Shown here piece after piece: positions 25,894-34,084 of a stretch of 64,000 nucleotides of DNA. Position numbers and translations under genes: made by a program. The stretch is from Turicibacter sanguinis (lineage in GTDB: Bacteria > Bacillota_I > Bacilli_A > MOL361 > Turicibacteraceae), in assembly GCF_013046825.1 (NCBI RefSeq), contig NZ_CP053187.1:2935688-2999687 (forward strand), in the 5' to 3' direction. A model generated the notes under the pieces. It was not told where the DNA came from, ran no database searches, and saw only the letters and a program-made list of their open reading frames with translations. Each line of letters starts with the position of its first letter. The stretch's first letter is position 1.

Positions 25894-27176
25894 TGATGTG
25901 GTTTATATTTACTTGTATGTAGAAATTGTTCAAAAACAACTTCTCCATCTGCATTGTACCCATAAAGCGTTGTATCGGCACGAAGTCCCCCTTCCGATAC
26001 AATCGTTTTTGGTTTATATGTGATCCCCTTTAACGCTTCTGAATTAGACCAAAACTCAACAGTTAACGTCCCATATTCAGCCATGACATTAATATAAATT
26101 GGATAATCTAACGTATTAATAAATTTTAAATCAATCGCATTATCTGCCATTGTTGCATCCTGCCCAAGTGGCACATAATTAACTGATAAGCTATGATTTC
26201 GGCGTTCAGTCGCAATAATCCCTGCCTCTAATTGTGTATTGTATAGCGTTGAAGACACTTGGCAAATCCCTCCCCCAATTCCAGGGACAGCCTTTCCATT
26301 TAAAAAGATGGTTGCGTCAACATATCCATGAGCTGCATCAACCGGTGACACTTTCTCTGCATATGAAAACTCATCATTTGGCATCAATAACGTTTTATTC
26401 ACTTTACTAGCTGCTAATTCAACATTCTTTGCTCTTGGAATTCCTGCCGGGTAAGTTGATGAGTACGTTGAAATTTTCGTATCAATCGTTTTTAATAACT
26501 CTATATCCGTTTCCCTTGGATTAATCAATGGCGTGACTTCAATATAAATGGGTTCTTTTGAAATCGTCTTCAGTTGTTCTGTTAATTGCTCTAATAGCTG
26601 TTCTCCTGAAATCAGCTGTCCATCACTTCCTTCTTCAATTTGAAAAGAACCATAGTACACCATTTCAAAAATGGGTTCTACCTTTTCAACATAACAAGCT
26701 TCTTCGATAGACTTTACCCAATTTTCTAGCGCGTCTTGATCATAGTTATATCCAATTTCAAACTCATATAGCATCGGTTCTTGAATTTGACTTGCCTGTT
26801 CCATAATCTCTAAATCTTTCCCAATTTCGATGATTTTTTTCGAAAATGATTCAATATCTTGATTAAAAGTCACATTAAAATCTTCCAAAGAACGTTCAAA
26901 TGTTTGATCCCCCACCACGACAGTCATTTTTCTTTGTCCAAAATTTCCAAGTTCTTTTTCAATAACCTCCACAATTTTTTCTTGTGTCAATTCTGAAACA
27001 TCAATATCGTTAATAAAAATATTTGGAAAAGCTACGGATTCATACGCCATTACGAGTTCCTCAGCTTTAGAATACTCATAGTAGCGATATCCAACATACG
27101 CTAAAATCAAAGCCGTATTAATGACTGCAACCAATACCCCAATAAGCCATTTCTTTTTTGAATTCATTTCATCCAT
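25890..27176 (-). CDS. VanW family protein with peptidoglycan-binding domain
   Basis: A 428-residue membrane-anchored extracellular protein. It has one N-terminal transmembrane helix (about 10-30), a putative peptidoglycan-binding type 4 domain (about 50-200), the VanW domain with TYSSTYPAGIPRAKNVELAA and VSPVDAAHGYVDA (about 235-370), then a G5-like strand region. VanW proteins accompany glycopeptide resistance clusters but most, like this one, are in ordinary envelope contexts with no vanHAX genes nearby; the function is unknown. It is 20 bases downstream of the VWA-like gene and probably co-transcribed. Confidence 0.88.
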   Translation of the reverse strand: MDEMNSKKKWLIGVLVAVINTALILAYVGYRYYEYSKAEELVMAYESVAFPNIFINDIDVSELTQEKIVEVIEKELGNFGQRKMTVVVGDQTFERSLEDFNVTFNQDIESFSKKIIEIGKDLEIMEQASQIQEPMLYEFEIGYNYDQDALENWVKSIEEACYVEKVEPIFEMVYYGSFQIEEGSDGQLISGEQLLEQLTEQLKTISKEPIYIEVTPLINPRETDIELLKTIDTKISTYSSTYPAGIPRAKNVELAASKVNKTLLMPNDEFSYAEKVSPVDAAHGYVDATIFLNGKAVPGIGGGICQVSSTLYNTQLEAGIIATERRNHSLSVNYVPLGQDATMADNAIDLKFINTLDYPIYINVMAEYGTLTVEFWSNSEALKGITYKPKTIVSEGGLRADTTLYGYNADGEVVFEQFLHTSKYKPHQ

Positions 27177-27196
27177 CCTCCTAATTCCTTACTACC

Positions 27197-29335
27197 CTAA
27201 CATTCTTGCCCTGACGATGAAACAGGACATCTTACTAATACAGTATACGCATTTTCACACACCTTCAAACTCAATAATTGCTTAGTTGAAACCATCATGT
27301 TCCCCCTTAAGATAGTATTTATTTTAAAAACGGAATCCATCTGAGTTTTTGGTAACACCTTCTGTTCATCCCATTTAAAAAAATCAACCTTTTGAAGTGA
27401 AACGCTTAATCGAATTAAATTCACTTGTTCTTGTAAATTTTTTCGTCTCTCACTCACACGTTTCAACTCATCCATTAAAATAACCTCTAAAGAAGTCTCT
27501 TCAGTCGAAGCTCGATTCATCAGATACTCATAAGCCAGACGTTTCTCTGCTTCTTTTTTAAACTCCATCGCTTTCCATTCCACGACGCGAGCTAAATAAT
27601 ACTCTGTCTCAAGCCGAGGACTCTCCTTCTTTCCCCTCGGAACATAAAGACCTGAATCCGTTATATGATATCGCCTTTTAATTAAGCACCTAGCATCTTC
27701 TTGGAGTCGTTGCGTTGTGAAGAGTTGACGTTTTCTTCTTAATAACATTTCTTTTAATAAGCCTTGCCAACATTTTAAACGCTCCACCTCATAAATCATC
27801 TGACTCACTTCTAAGGGCGTGTATCTTTCATAAATCAGATGGTGTGTAATGGGAAGTTTTTTTAAATTAATCACACAAATTTCTTGATTAAACGTATACA
27901 GCACTTTTTTGATCAACTTTAGCTCTTTACAACGCTTCTTTAATGCTGGCGATAAGACACAATAAATCTCTTCAACTCTTAAAATTCCATCTAGTAAAAT
28001 CGTATAGGTTTTAAATTGATACGCCTCCACTTTCAAACCAGTCGTTAACTCTTCAACAAATCCCTCTACTTTTACTTTCAAGCTAACATTTAATTTCGTA
28101 TTTGAAAAAATCCAATCAACCACTTCAAAAAAATCAACAGAACTTGGTAAAAAGGCCAAGTCTTCCTCCTCTGCTTGAATCTTTGGGGTTACATTCTCAT
28201 AGGGTTGATGTCGATTCCAAAGCAAAGAGGACGCTTCATCTGTCATCACACACTCCAATAGGTTCAAAACTGAAAGTGAACTTTCCTTTTTTAAGGATTG
28301 ATAATTGGCAAGGCATCTCATACTCTCTAACACTTCAGAATCAGTACATCCTTCTTTTATACTTTTTGAGAGGATCTCACCTTGATGAATCGCTAATAAT
28401 TCACTAGCTTGTGAAATGGATTTAGAACGTAATAAATAAATCACAAATTGATTATAAAATTCCTTCACCACGTCTTGTAATGAAGATGCCTCTCGTCCTA
28501 AAATTGAATCACTTATCTGCAAGGGCTGTTTAAATGCCACAATCACTTCATCATCCATGACCTCAAGGGCTAATGGTTCAGTTGTGTAAATCCGCTCTCC
28601 TTTTCGACATAAAAAAATTTCCCCTGATTCAAGCAAAATGGTCAGCCGTTGATTTTTCATTATTCTTTTCAAATAAAACATAGAATCACTTTTTTTTAAG
28701 CAGTAATGAATCTGTCCCATTTGATTCAACTCTTCTAACCATTTCTTAAAATTCAATGGAATCCATTCATTGAAGCTTAAAATATCGAGTCTAACAGAAT
28801 GCTGATTTAACAAAGTCGCCACTTTTAGAAAACGTGATGACTTTAAATCCATCTCATATTCCATTAACTGAAATGTTTGACTTGAAAAAACAATAAATTG
28901 AGTCGCGATTGAAAAATCAAGTTGTCGCATCACACTCTCTAACACATTGATTAAACTAGCATACCGATAATGACTCAAGACATGATGAATAGCGTCCTCA
29001 ATATCCGCAGACTGTTGCCTCAATTCTTCGGCCTGAACCTCTTTTAATAACCATTTCATCTCCTTTTTCCCTTCGAAAACAATGAGTGAAAGGCGATGTT
29101 TGGGATGGGTAGTGATAAACTTTAATCCCCATTTTAAAGCTTTTTTGATGTCATGAAAGTGCTGTTTAGATGACTTTGAACCATCAATAATCAACACATA
29201 ATGTGTCTGAGATTGTTGAGATTGAGCTCGCTTCTTAATTTTATAAAAATAGCCTTGCTTAAGGTTTGATTTTGCTAAAATTAGCTCTTGATTTCCAAGT
29301 GATTGAATCTCTCCCACTTGTTTAAACTCCTTCAT
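27197..29335 (-). CDS. uncharacterised 712-residue protein with VWA-like N-terminal domain
   Basis: The N-terminal 220 residues look like a von Willebrand factor A domain: HYVLIIDGSKSSKQHF near residue 45 carries a DxSxS-type MIDAS start, followed by alternating strands and helices (LSLIVFEGKKE, TQFIVFSSQTF, VRLDILSF). The rest (about 220-712) is Lys/Glu/Leu-rich, largely helical with coiled-coil potential near residues 540-660 and no signal peptide or membrane segment. I recognise no family for the C-terminal two thirds. ATG at 29335 after GGAGG. It precedes the VanW gene by 20 bases, so the two may work together at the envelope, although the missing export signal argues for a cytosolic place. 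Confidence 0.75.
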   Translation of the reverse strand: MKEFKQVGEIQSLGNQELILAKSNLKQGYFYKIKKRAQSQQSQTHYVLIIDGSKSSKQHFHDIKKALKWGLKFITTHPKHRLSLIVFEGKKEMKWLLKEVQAEELRQQSADIEDAIHHVLSHYRYASLINVLESVMRQLDFSIATQFIVFSSQTFQLMEYEMDLKSSRFLKVATLLNQHSVRLDILSFNEWIPLNFKKWLEELNQMGQIHYCLKKSDSMFYLKRIMKNQRLTILLESGEIFLCRKGERIYTTEPLALEVMDDEVIVAFKQPLQISDSILGREASSLQDVVKEFYNQFVIYLLRSKSISQASELLAIHQGEILSKSIKEGCTDSEVLESMRCLANYQSLKKESSLSVLNLLECVMTDEASSLLWNRHQPYENVTPKIQAEEEDLAFLPSSVDFFEVVDWIFSNTKLNVSLKVKVEGFVEELTTGLKVEAYQFKTYTILLDGILRVEEIYCVLSPALKKRCKELKLIKKVLYTFNQEICVINLKKLPITHHLIYERYTPLEVSQMIYEVERLKCWQGLLKEMLLRRKRQLFTTQRLQEDARCLIKRRYHITDSGLYVPRGKKESPRLETEYYLARVVEWKAMEFKKEAEKRLAYEYLMNRASTEETSLEVILMDELKRVSERRKNLQEQVNLIRLSVSLQKVDFFKWDEQKVLPKTQMDSVFKINTILRGNMMVSTKQLLSLKVCENAYTVLVRCPVSSSGQEC

Positions 29336-29555
29336 TAAAACGCCTCCATCATGTACTTGATTGATACATTTATATGAAGAAGATAGTAAGTTTATTCTAG
29401 CAAATCCGACGAAATGAAAGATGTCATTTTTTGGTAAACAAAACCATTTTTAATGTCTTTTTAAAAAATGTTCACTTATTTTGTTTAAAATAGCCTCTAT
29501 CCGCATTTATCTCTTCACGTTATAATAAAAGAAATACTGCTTAAGGAGATTGAGA

Positions 29556-30476
29556 ATGAATTTTATTGCAATAGATTTTGAGACAGCAAATGAAAAACGT
29601 GACAGCGCGTGTTCGATTGGATTAACCGTTGTTAAAAATAATCAAATTATTGAACAAAAATACTACCTAATCAAACCAAACGAACTTCGCTTTGCTCCGA
29701 TTAATATTTCGATTCATGGCATTCGCGCCTCTGATGTCAAAAATGCTAAAACTTTCGACCAACTTTGGCCAGAGCTACTTCCCTATTTCACTAATAACAT
29801 CATCATGGCACATAATGTAGCCTTTGATTTAAGTGTATTACGTCATACATTAGATGCTTACCACATCCCTTACCCAAATTGTCGTTATGGTTGTACGATG
29901 ATTTTATCAAGAAATTTCTTTCCTCATTTAGAAAATGCCAAATTAAACACGGTTAATCATCATTTAGGACTCGAATTTAATCATCACCATGCGAGTGCTG
30001 ATGCTCATGCCTGTGCCAATATCGTATTGAAAATGCAAGAAGAGTTACAATGTGCTGATTTAGAAGAACTTTGTCAAATGGCAGGGCTAAAACTGGGTAC
30101 ACTTCACGATGCTGGCTATATCCCTGCTAAAAAATTAAAAAAGACGGTGACTTCAAAACGCAATTTTACTCCTTCCCCTCTCCCTTTTATCTCATCAAAA
30201 TCTGATGTATTCAAACATAAAACCGTTGTATTTACGGGAACCTTAAAATCAATGTCACGCCTTAGTGCCATTCAACTGATTTCTCAACTCGGTGGAACAG
30301 TTGGATCATCGGTAACACGTAAAACAGATTTCTTAATTGTGTCTCATCCTGCCGTGTATGAGCTTCAACCTCATGAAATGAGCACCAAATTAAAAAAGGC
30401 GATTGAACTTATTTACAAAGGTCAAGCCATTCAAATTTTAAATGAATCTGAATTTTTAGAACAACTGACTAAATAA
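29556..30476 (+). CDS. DnaQ-family 3'-5' exonuclease fused to a BRCT domain
   Basis: A 306-residue protein. Residues 1-170 are a DEDDh exonuclease: FIAIDFETAN (motif I), AHNVAFDLSVL (II) and HHASADAHAC (III). Residues about 215-306 are a BRCT domain (KHKTVVFTGTLKSMSR, GGTVGSSVTRKTDFLI). It resembles the DNA polymerase III epsilon-like proteins of Firmicutes and probably trims DNA in repair or replication. The ATG at 29556 has AAGGAG 7 bases upstream; the in-frame TTG at 29550 overlaps the ribosome site and is rejected. Monocistronic, closed by a terminator. Confidence 0.9.
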   Translation: MNFIAIDFETANEKRDSACSIGLTVVKNNQIIEQKYYLIKPNELRFAPINISIHGIRASDVKNAKTFDQLWPELLPYFTNNIIMAHNVAFDLSVLRHTLDAYHIPYPNCRYGCTMILSRNFFPHLENAKLNTVNHHLGLEFNHHHASADAHACANIVLKMQEELQCADLEELCQMAGLKLGTLHDAGYIPAKKLKKTVTSKRNFTPSPLPFISSKSDVFKHKTVVFTGTLKSMSRLSAIQLISQLGGTVGSSVTRKTDFLIVSHPAVYELQPHEMSTKLKKAIELIYKGQAIQILNESEFLEQLTK

Positions 30477-30507
30477 AAGAGGAATCCTTGCTGGATTCCT
30501 CTTTTTA
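30475..30507. terminator. bidirectional terminator after the DnaQ-BRCT gene
   Basis: Stem AAAGAGGAATCC/GGATTCCTCTTT with a short loop, between convergent genes and overlapping their ends. Confidence 0.9.
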
Positions 30508-31665
30508 GTAATAAACCATTTCGACTACTTTTCCAAGTTGCGTTAAAATATCTTCTAACTCTTCTAAGACGCGTAACTTAATGCTTAACTCTTTTGGAAA
30601 ATCAGGATTTTGATGTGCGGCATTAATCGCTCGCCCAATTAATAATCGGATATGCGTACAGTCTTCAAATAGCATTTTTGCGAGTAGTGCTGCGCCATGT
30701 TTTTCGGATAATAACTCAAAATTGGAAGAGAGTTTAATTTCTTTTAAAATTTCAACAGCTCCTTTAATCGTTAAAACTCCTTCTGTGACTAAATCAATTC
30801 CTTTAATGTGAGCAATCGGTGGGATGTGGGAGTCAATATAATGAAAACTTGTCTCTACCTCTTCGCCAATCGCACGAGCGACAATATGAGCGGCTGTTCC
30901 TCCACACACAATTTTTTTACCCACACTCTCCATTAAGGCTTTGACGACTTCTTGGTCTTGTTCTTTGTTTTGTGGAGGTCCTGCGAATAATGTCGCCCAT
31001 TTCGGTTTAATCACCTTTAAACTGACAACCGTTGTATCATCCCCGGGATTGCCACCATATAAATCATCACACGCTTCAATTAATAGATTAGTAATTTCAC
31101 GAGCTGACAGCTTCTCATTGACAACTGATTCCAAAAAATAAGAAACCTCATGCCAGCCCCAGCCTAAATTTAAAATCGTTCCAACTCCAGCATGAACCAC
31201 TCCATCACTAATTAAAACTAATGTATCGTTTTCTTGAAGTTTAAAAGTACTTTCTTTAATTTTCCGCTGGTTAATGACACGCTCCTCAGCCTTAACTTTT
31301 AAAATTTCACCATCTCGCCAAAAAAACAAACTCGGATTATCAATTTCTACCACATAGACTTGATCATCTTGATTAATCTTAACAATGGTTAAGGTTGAAT
31401 ACGCTAGCTTCCGAACCTGACAAACCGGCAACGTATGAACCATTGTATCCACCACTTCATCAATTGATAAGCCAGCTTTTAACATCGTAATAGCAATTTT
31501 TGAACTTAAAGTGGCTAAAATATTCGCCTTAACCCCGCTACCAAGCCCATCTGATAATACCGCAATCACACTATCATGAGTTCGAAAAAATTCAACTTTA
31601 TCACCGCACAATTCCTCGCCCACTTTATTTAAACTTCCCCAGGAGAAATCAATAAAAAAACTCAT
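30505..31665 (-). CDS. SpoIIE/PP2C-type phosphatase of the hydrogenase module
   Basis: A 386-residue cytosolic protein whose first 210 residues form a SpoIIE-like PP2C phosphatase domain (VIAVLSDGLGSGVKANILA, LVLISDGVVHAG, GNPGDDTTVVSLKV). The C-terminal 170 residues (GKKIVCGGTAAHIVARAIG onward) are a separate conserved region found in these hydrogenase-linked phosphatases. Its start overlaps the hydrogenase stop by 4 bases. This pairing is known for putative sensory (group C) [FeFe]-hydrogenases and suggests that hydrogen or redox sensing is converted into protein dephosphorylation. The substrate is unknown; it is not the sporulation SpoIIE itself, which has ten membrane helices. Confidence 0.85.
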   Translation of the reverse strand: MSFFIDFSWGSLNKVGEELCGDKVEFFRTHDSVIAVLSDGLGSGVKANILATLSSKIAITMLKAGLSIDEVVDTMVHTLPVCQVRKLAYSTLTIVKINQDDQVYVVEIDNPSLFFWRDGEILKVKAEERVINQRKIKESTFKLQENDTLVLISDGVVHAGVGTILNLGWGWHEVSYFLESVVNEKLSAREITNLLIEACDDLYGGNPGDDTTVVSLKVIKPKWATLFAGPPQNKEQDQEVVKALMESVGKKIVCGGTAAHIVARAIGEEVETSFHYIDSHIPPIAHIKGIDLVTEGVLTIKGAVEILKEIKLSSNFELLSEKHGAALLAKMLFEDCTHIRLLIGRAINAAHQNPDFPKELSIKLRVLEELEDILTQLGKVVEMVYY

Positions 31666-33368
31666 GATAATCCTCCCTCATCTTCTTGAATCAATCGTTT
31701 TAAACGAGTTAACGTCACTTTCGTTTCTGCTGTCGTCTCCCCTAATAAACTGGCAATTTCTTGTGCAACAATCATCTGCTTATTAATAACTTGTTGGGCC
31801 ATATCAATGGCGTTAATTTTTAAATGCTGCATTTTTAACTCGTGTGCCATCTCACTCGTCATATCATGTAAGATACATAACATCACTTCTTGCTGCTCAA
31901 TCCAAATAATACTTTGAATCACGATCGTTTTGTTTTCATTTAAGCTTAAACGATGCCCTAATAGATCGCTTTTTGACTCAATAACACTTGAAAAAGGGGC
32001 TTCATCTAAAAAGATTGAAACTGGCAAATCAATCGCCTGATCTTTCTTCACTTCAAAAAAACGTTCTGCTGCTGGATTAAAATCAATAATCGTTAAGCTC
32101 TTATCCACTACTAAAATAATACTCGGTGTCACATCAAAAATAACATGCGAATAAGTTTCAGCCTTATGCTTCATATATGGCAAGCACATCGTCGGTTCCG
32201 CCATATGATTATAAACCGCAATTGCTTTTTGTCGGCACGTTGGATACCCGCAACTTCCACAATTCAACTCATCCATTGCAGAATACTTGCCTATATTATT
32301 TAAAATTAACTCAATTTCTTTTTCACTTGGTTGAATAATCGGAGAATATTGATTTTTAAACACTCGATTGAGATTAATAAGAGGCAAACGTCCGCCTTCA
32401 CTCATCTCATGTAGAGGCTGAGTTTGCCTCGCATAATCTTTAATTCGCATTTTACGATTAAAGATATTTTCACATTCTTCTCCAATAGCAGGTCCCCCAA
32501 GACAACTATGGTGACAAGCACTCATTTCAAAGAAAATATTTTTAAACTCTCCTCGTTCAATTCCTTTAATCACTTCAATACAATCACGAATTCCATCAAC
32601 GGATACAATTTCAATTTTTTTATCTTTTTCATTGAAGCACTTACTCATGCCACCCACCATAGGATACGTTCGTTGACTCACCACCCCATCATCTAATGGG
32701 ACTTCTTCAAGTTCATTTAATTTAATTCCCGCTTCATTAAACCATTGCTTTAATTCTTGTATCGTTAGTACTGCAGAAATACTTTCTTCCTCCTCACCTT
32801 CGATTTTCTTGGCTAAACACGGCCCCACAAAAACCACCTTGACATCTTGCCCATACTTCAATTTTAACATTCTAGCATGTGCCATTAACGGGGTAATGAC
32901 TGGAATCAAATGCGGGATTACTTTAGGATAATGTTTTTCAATTAATAAATTAACAGAGGCACAGCAACTCGTAATATAACACTTATCTAAATGAAAATGC
33001 TGATACGTTTCATAGACTTGAGTTACGACTTCTGCTCCAACTACCGTTTCCTCTACATGCGAGACACCTAATTTCTTTAGCGCTGCAACTAATTTATGTC
33101 CCTGATCTTTAAAAACACCAAAAGCGGTTGGAGCTAATGAGACAACAACTGATTGGCCCGATTTTATAAATTGCTTAACTTTTTCTAATTCAGTTTCAAT
33201 CTTCTTCACATTTTTAGGACAAGCCTTTAAACATAATCCACATGCAATACATCGTTCTTCCATAATAATCGCTTGCTCATTTTTAATCTTAATCGATTGG
33301 ACCGGACAGGCTCGAACACAGGCGTAACAATTTTTACAATTTGCTTCTGAAAAACTAATAACCCCCAT
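31662..33368 (-). CDS. putative sensory [FeFe]-hydrogenase with ferredoxin and PAS domains (group C, HydS-like)
   Basis: A 568-residue protein. Residues 5-60 hold two 4Fe-4S sites (CKNCYACVRACP and CIACGLCLKACP). The hydrogenase large-subunit domain follows with H-cluster motifs TSCC, VGPCLAKK and FEMSACHHSCLGG. Near residue 370 is a further iron-sulfur motif CGSCGYPTC, then a PAS domain (about 410-500) and a helical C-terminus. The PAS domain and the adjacent phosphatase define the putative sensory group rather than a catabolic hydrogenase. The first motif reads TSCCA instead of the usual TSCCP, which fits the divergent active site of this group. No maturation genes hydEFG are in the window, so activity is not assured. 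Confidence 0.88.
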   Translation of the reverse strand: MGVISFSEANCKNCYACVRACPVQSIKIKNEQAIIMEERCIACGLCLKACPKNVKKIETELEKVKQFIKSGQSVVVSLAPTAFGVFKDQGHKLVAALKKLGVSHVEETVVGAEVVTQVYETYQHFHLDKCYITSCCASVNLLIEKHYPKVIPHLIPVITPLMAHARMLKLKYGQDVKVVFVGPCLAKKIEGEEEESISAVLTIQELKQWFNEAGIKLNELEEVPLDDGVVSQRTYPMVGGMSKCFNEKDKKIEIVSVDGIRDCIEVIKGIERGEFKNIFFEMSACHHSCLGGPAIGEECENIFNRKMRIKDYARQTQPLHEMSEGGRLPLINLNRVFKNQYSPIIQPSEKEIELILNNIGKYSAMDELNCGSCGYPTCRQKAIAVYNHMAEPTMCLPYMKHKAETYSHVIFDVTPSIILVVDKSLTIIDFNPAAERFFEVKKDQAIDLPVSIFLDEAPFSSVIESKSDLLGHRLSLNENKTIVIQSIIWIEQQEVMLCILHDMTSEMAHELKMQHLKINAIDMAQQVINKQMIVAQEIASLLGETTAETKVTLTRLKRLIQEDEGGLS

Positions 33369-33372
33369 CCTC

Positions 33373-33627
33373 TCACTCCTTTCCTAATTGTGGTTTAATC
33401 ACTGCTTCAAATAGTTTCTCTGCATCATCAGGAGAAACCGCCAATACTTCTTCATTCGGTCCCATAACAGAGACCGCCTCCGTGCAATGACCTAAACAAA
33501 AAGCAGCTCTTAATTCCAACACTTCTTGTAGCTGATGCTTTTCAATCAGCGATTGAAAAATCTGAATCACTTCATACGATCCTTTCAAATGGCATGAACT
33601 TCCCACACAAATTTTAATCGTTTTCAC
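33373..33627 (-). CDS. thioredoxin-like [2Fe-2S] ferredoxin (NuoE-like small protein)
   Basis: An approximately 84-residue protein starting TIKICVGSSCHLKGSYEV, with the four cysteines of the thioredoxin-fold 2Fe-2S ferredoxin (CxxxxC in the first loop, then CLGHC near residue 45). It likely passes electrons to the hydrogenase encoded 4 bases downstream. The GTG at 33627 is chosen because it lies 8 bases after GGAG and gives the family's compact N-terminus; an upstream ATG at 33687 would add 20 residues without a ribosome site. First gene of the three-gene module. Confidence 0.85.
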   Translation of the reverse strand: MKTIKICVGSSCHLKGSYEVIQIFQSLIEKHQLQEVLELRAAFCLGHCTEAVSVMGPNEEVLAVSPDDAEKLFEAVIKPQLGKE

Positions 33628-33748
33628 CCTCAATACTCCTCTCCAAAATAAATTCCTGTTTAACTTTATTCCTAACGACTCTTTCATAGTCTATCAATAT
33701 TTTAATAATCAGACTTAACATTTAAGCTCTTTGGATACTAAGACAAAC

Positions 33749-33787
33749 TATAGGGGAACCAACCCTCTCACCAAGAGTCATCCTATA
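33749..33787 (-). other. candidate structured leader of the hydrogenase module
   Basis: TATAGG (33749-33754) pairs with CCTATA (33782-33787), and the minus strand has an inner CTCT/AGAG stem. It lies 120-160 bases before the likely GTG start of the ferredoxin gene. I recognise no riboswitch class in it. Confidence 0.3.
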
Positions 33788-33865
33788 CCGTTTAAAAAAC
33801 CAGTTAAACGTTTTTCAATTGTGAAAAACTTATCTAGACTTATATATTAACCCTCAAATACAACG

Positions 33866-33907
33866 AAAAAAAGATAGAATCTTGAAACGATCCTATCTCT
33901 TTTTTTG
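33866..33907. terminator. hairpin with A and T runs, probable terminator
   Basis: AGATAG/CTATCT stem extended by ATC/GAT across one mismatch, preceded by A and followed by T runs. No obvious gene feeds into it from the left, but it may insulate the hydrogenase module from upstream transcription on the minus strand. Confidence 0.6.
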
Positions 33908-33928
33908 CGCTTTTCTCTTAGAAAAGCA

Positions 33929-34050
33929 TATTTCCCGACAACTTCTGCAACCCCTTTCAATCGACAAACTATTTCCCGACATTATTCTCATTCGCCAGCA
34001 AACGACCTTTATTTCCCGACATAATTTTCAGTGCAAACTATTTCCTGATT
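33929..34050. repeat. four spaced copies of the 12-mer TATTTCCCGACA
   Basis: Copies start at 33929, 33970, 34010 (all perfect) and 34039 (TATTTCCTGATT, degenerate). Start-to-start distances are 41, 40 and 29. The sequences between copies are not clearly alike except short pieces such as CAAAC before copies 2 and 4. The stretch lies between the hydrogenase module and the VanY gene and has no convincing coding frame. Its nature is unknown: a protein-binding array, degraded repeat or recombination product are possible. Confidence 0.75.
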
Positions 34051-34054
34051 TTGA

Positions 34055-34084
34055 AATAAAAAAAGCATGAGATAAACTCATGCT
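34055..34084 (-). terminator. terminator of the vanY-like gene
   Basis: Perfect 7-bp stem GCATGAG/CTCATGC (34065-34083) followed on the minus strand by seven T; it abuts the stop codon. Confidence 0.85.

Noticed and set aside
25890..29335. Glycopeptide-resistance (van) cluster
   Set aside because: VanW-family and VanY-family genes are present but lie about 7 kb apart with no vanH/A/X or two-component genes; both families are common in ordinary envelope contexts.
30505..31665. The sporulation phosphatase SpoIIE
   Set aside because: No membrane segments and tight coupling to the hydrogenase gene; only the catalytic fold is shared.
33749..33787. T-box or other known riboswitch ahead of the hydrogenase module
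   Set aside because: No T-box sequence (TGGNACCGCG) or antiterminator pair; only a simple stem is visible.
33929..34050. CRISPR array
   Set aside because: The repeat is only 12 bases, spacers are unequal, there are just four copies, and no cas gene is in the window.
33882..34070. 62-residue frame on the plus strand over the TATTTCCCGACA boxes
   Set aside because: No ribosome site, no homology, starts in a terminator hairpin; the repeat is better explained at DNA level.
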